Shown piece by piece: positions 63,040 to 64,000 of a stretch of DNA of 64,000 nucleotides. A model generated the notes under the pieces. The model saw only the letters and a program-made list of their open reading frames with translations. It was not told the DNA's origin and did no database searches. The translations under genes were made by a program, and so were the position numbers. The stretch's first letter is position 1. Every line of letters begins with the position of its first letter. The DNA comes from Pandoraea pulmonicola (GTDB lineage: Bacteria > Pseudomonadota > Gammaproteobacteria > Burkholderiales > Burkholderiaceae), in assembly GCF_000815105.2 (NCBI RefSeq), contig NZ_CP010310.2, forward strand, positions 620,001-684,000, in the 5' to 3' direction.

Positions 63040-64000
63040 ATGAAGCATTTCCAGAACTTCATCAACGGCGAGTGGGTGTCGACCGCCCGCACGTTCGAGA
63101 ATCGCAACCCGGTGGACAACAGTCTCATCGGACACGTGCATGAGGCCGGACGCGCGGAAGTGGACGCCGCCGTGCGCGCCGCCCGCGCCGCCCTGCAAGG
63201 CCCGTGGGGCAAGATGACGGTCGCGCAGCGCGTGGAACTGCTGCACGCGGTGGCGGACGGCATCAATCGTCGTTTCGACGATTTCCTCGCCGCGGAGATC
63301 GCCGACACGGGCAAGCCGCACGGGCTGGCGAGCCATCTCGACATCCCGCGCGGCGCGGCCAACTTCAAGGTCTTCGCGGACATGATCAAGAACGTGCCGA
63401 CGGAGTCGTTCGCGATGGTGGCGCCGGATGGCGGCAACGCGCTGAACTACGGTGTGCGTACGCCGCGCGGCGTGATCGCGGTGGTCTGCCCGTGGAATCT
63501 GCCGCTGCTGCTCATGACGTGGAAGGTCGGCCCGGCGCTGGCGTTCGGCAACACGGTGGTGGTGAAGCCCTCCGAAGAGACGCCCGCGACCGCCACGCTG
63601 CTCGGCGAGGTGATGAACGAAGTTGGCGTGCCGGCTGGCGTGTACAACGTGGTCCACGGCTTCGGGCCGGACTCGGCCGGCGCGTTCCTGACGGAGCACC
63701 CGGGCGTGGACGGCATCACGTTCACAGGCGAGACGCGCACCGGCGAAGCCATCATGAAGGCGGCTGCCAACGGCGTGCGCCCGGTGTCGTTCGAGCTGGG
63801 CGGCAAGAACCCGGGCATCGTGTTCGCGGATGCGGACTTCGACAAGGCTGTCGCCGGTATCGCGCGTTCGAGCTTCGACAACAGTGGGCAGGTCTGTCTC
63901 GGCACGGAGCGCGTCTACGTGCAGCGTCCGATCTTCGAGCGCTTCGTGGCGGCGCTCAAGGAGCGCGCGGAATCGTTGCAACTGGGGGATCCGTATGCGC
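63040..64000 (+). CDS. 2-hydroxymuconic semialdehyde dehydrogenase-like ALDH, 3'-truncated
   Basis: N-terminal 320 residues of an NAD+-dependent aldehyde dehydrogenase; the gene runs off the window. QNFINGEWVSTARTFENRNPVDN, VVCPWNLPLLLMTWKVGPAL, the general-base loop FELGGKNPGIVF and the nucleophile loop FDNSGQVCLGTERVYVQ (Cys) are intact. The sequence most resembles 2-hydroxymuconic or 2-aminomuconic semialdehyde dehydrogenases of meta-cleavage pathways, so more catabolic genes probably follow to the right. ATG at 63040, preceded by GAGAGAGTGAG. Confidence 0.87.
   Translation, partial: MKHFQNFINGEWVSTARTFENRNPVDNSLIGHVHEAGRAEVDAAVRAARAALQGPWGKMTVAQRVELLHAVADGINRRFDDFLAAEIADTGKPHGLASHLDIPRGAANFKVFADMIKNVPTESFAMVAPDGGNALNYGVRTPRGVIAVVCPWNLPLLLMTWKVGPALAFGNTVVVKPSEETPATATLLGEVMNEVGVPAGVYNVVHGFGPDSAGAFLTEHPGVDGITFTGETRTGEAIMKAAANGVRPVSFELGGKNPGIVFADADFDKAVAGIARSSFDNSGQVCLGTERVYVQRPIFERFVAALKERAESLQLGDPYA

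Overview
This is a high-G+C, gene-dense chromosomal window whose protein content and gene order point to a beta-proteobacterium of the Burkholderiaceae (Pandoraea or a close relative). The genus call is inference from the uvrA / MFS / ssb block, the apt-LysE neighbourhood and the Burkholderia-type 2-aminoethylphosphonate genes. No tRNA, rRNA, CRISPR array or insertion sequence was recognised. Both ends cut genes: a Kef-type antiporter at the left and an aldehyde dehydrogenase at the right.

Region 1 (1-3.6 kb) holds the tail of a Kef antiporter, apt, a LysE exporter and a DeoR regulator. Region 2 (3.6-17.5 kb) is a complete C-P lyase phosphonate locus: phnCDE behind a good Pho box, phnGHIJKLM on the minus strand, and divergently phnF, a DUF1045 2H-phosphoesterase and phnN. 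A three-gene cassette of lower G+C (7.26-9.28 kb) sits between phnE and phnM. It encodes a winged-helix-like protein, an AbiEii-like nucleotidyltransferase and a small PP2C-type phosphatase, behind a promoter and a 24-bp near-perfect palindrome. It has nothing to do with phosphonates and is the best candidate here for an undescribed, defence- or toxin-antitoxin-like system.

Region 3 (17.5-25.6 kb) holds a TetR/DHFR-like pair, a demethylating FAD/GcvT dehydrogenase, a NUDIX protein, purU, a DHA2 efflux pump and a DUF488 protein. Region 4 (25.7-37.7 kb) is a second phosphonate region: phnW and a 2-aminoethylphosphonate ABC importer on the minus strand; phnR, phnA (phosphonoacetate hydrolase), phnY (phosphonoacetaldehyde dehydrogenase), a Na/Pi cotransporter and a PhnZ-like HD oxygenase on the plus strand. 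PhnW, PhnY and PhnA together would convert 2-aminoethylphosphonate to acetate and phosphate.

Region 5 (37.8-47.5 kb) holds a membrane protein, a dehydratase/RidA/YheO-type regulator operon with a striking operator, an AI-2E transporter, uvrA, an MFS transporter and ssb. Region 6 (47.6-64 kb) is catabolic: an FCD-GntR regulator, an amidase, an MHS symporter and a tandem-duplicated Lrp regulator; a TauD-like dioxygenase with an amino-acid-type ABC importer that may belong to the same regulon as the GntR gene; an HD hydrolase; an Lrp-controlled set of M20 amidohydrolase, diaminopropionate ammonia-lyase and M20 peptidase; and a GntR gene divergent from a semialdehyde dehydrogenase.
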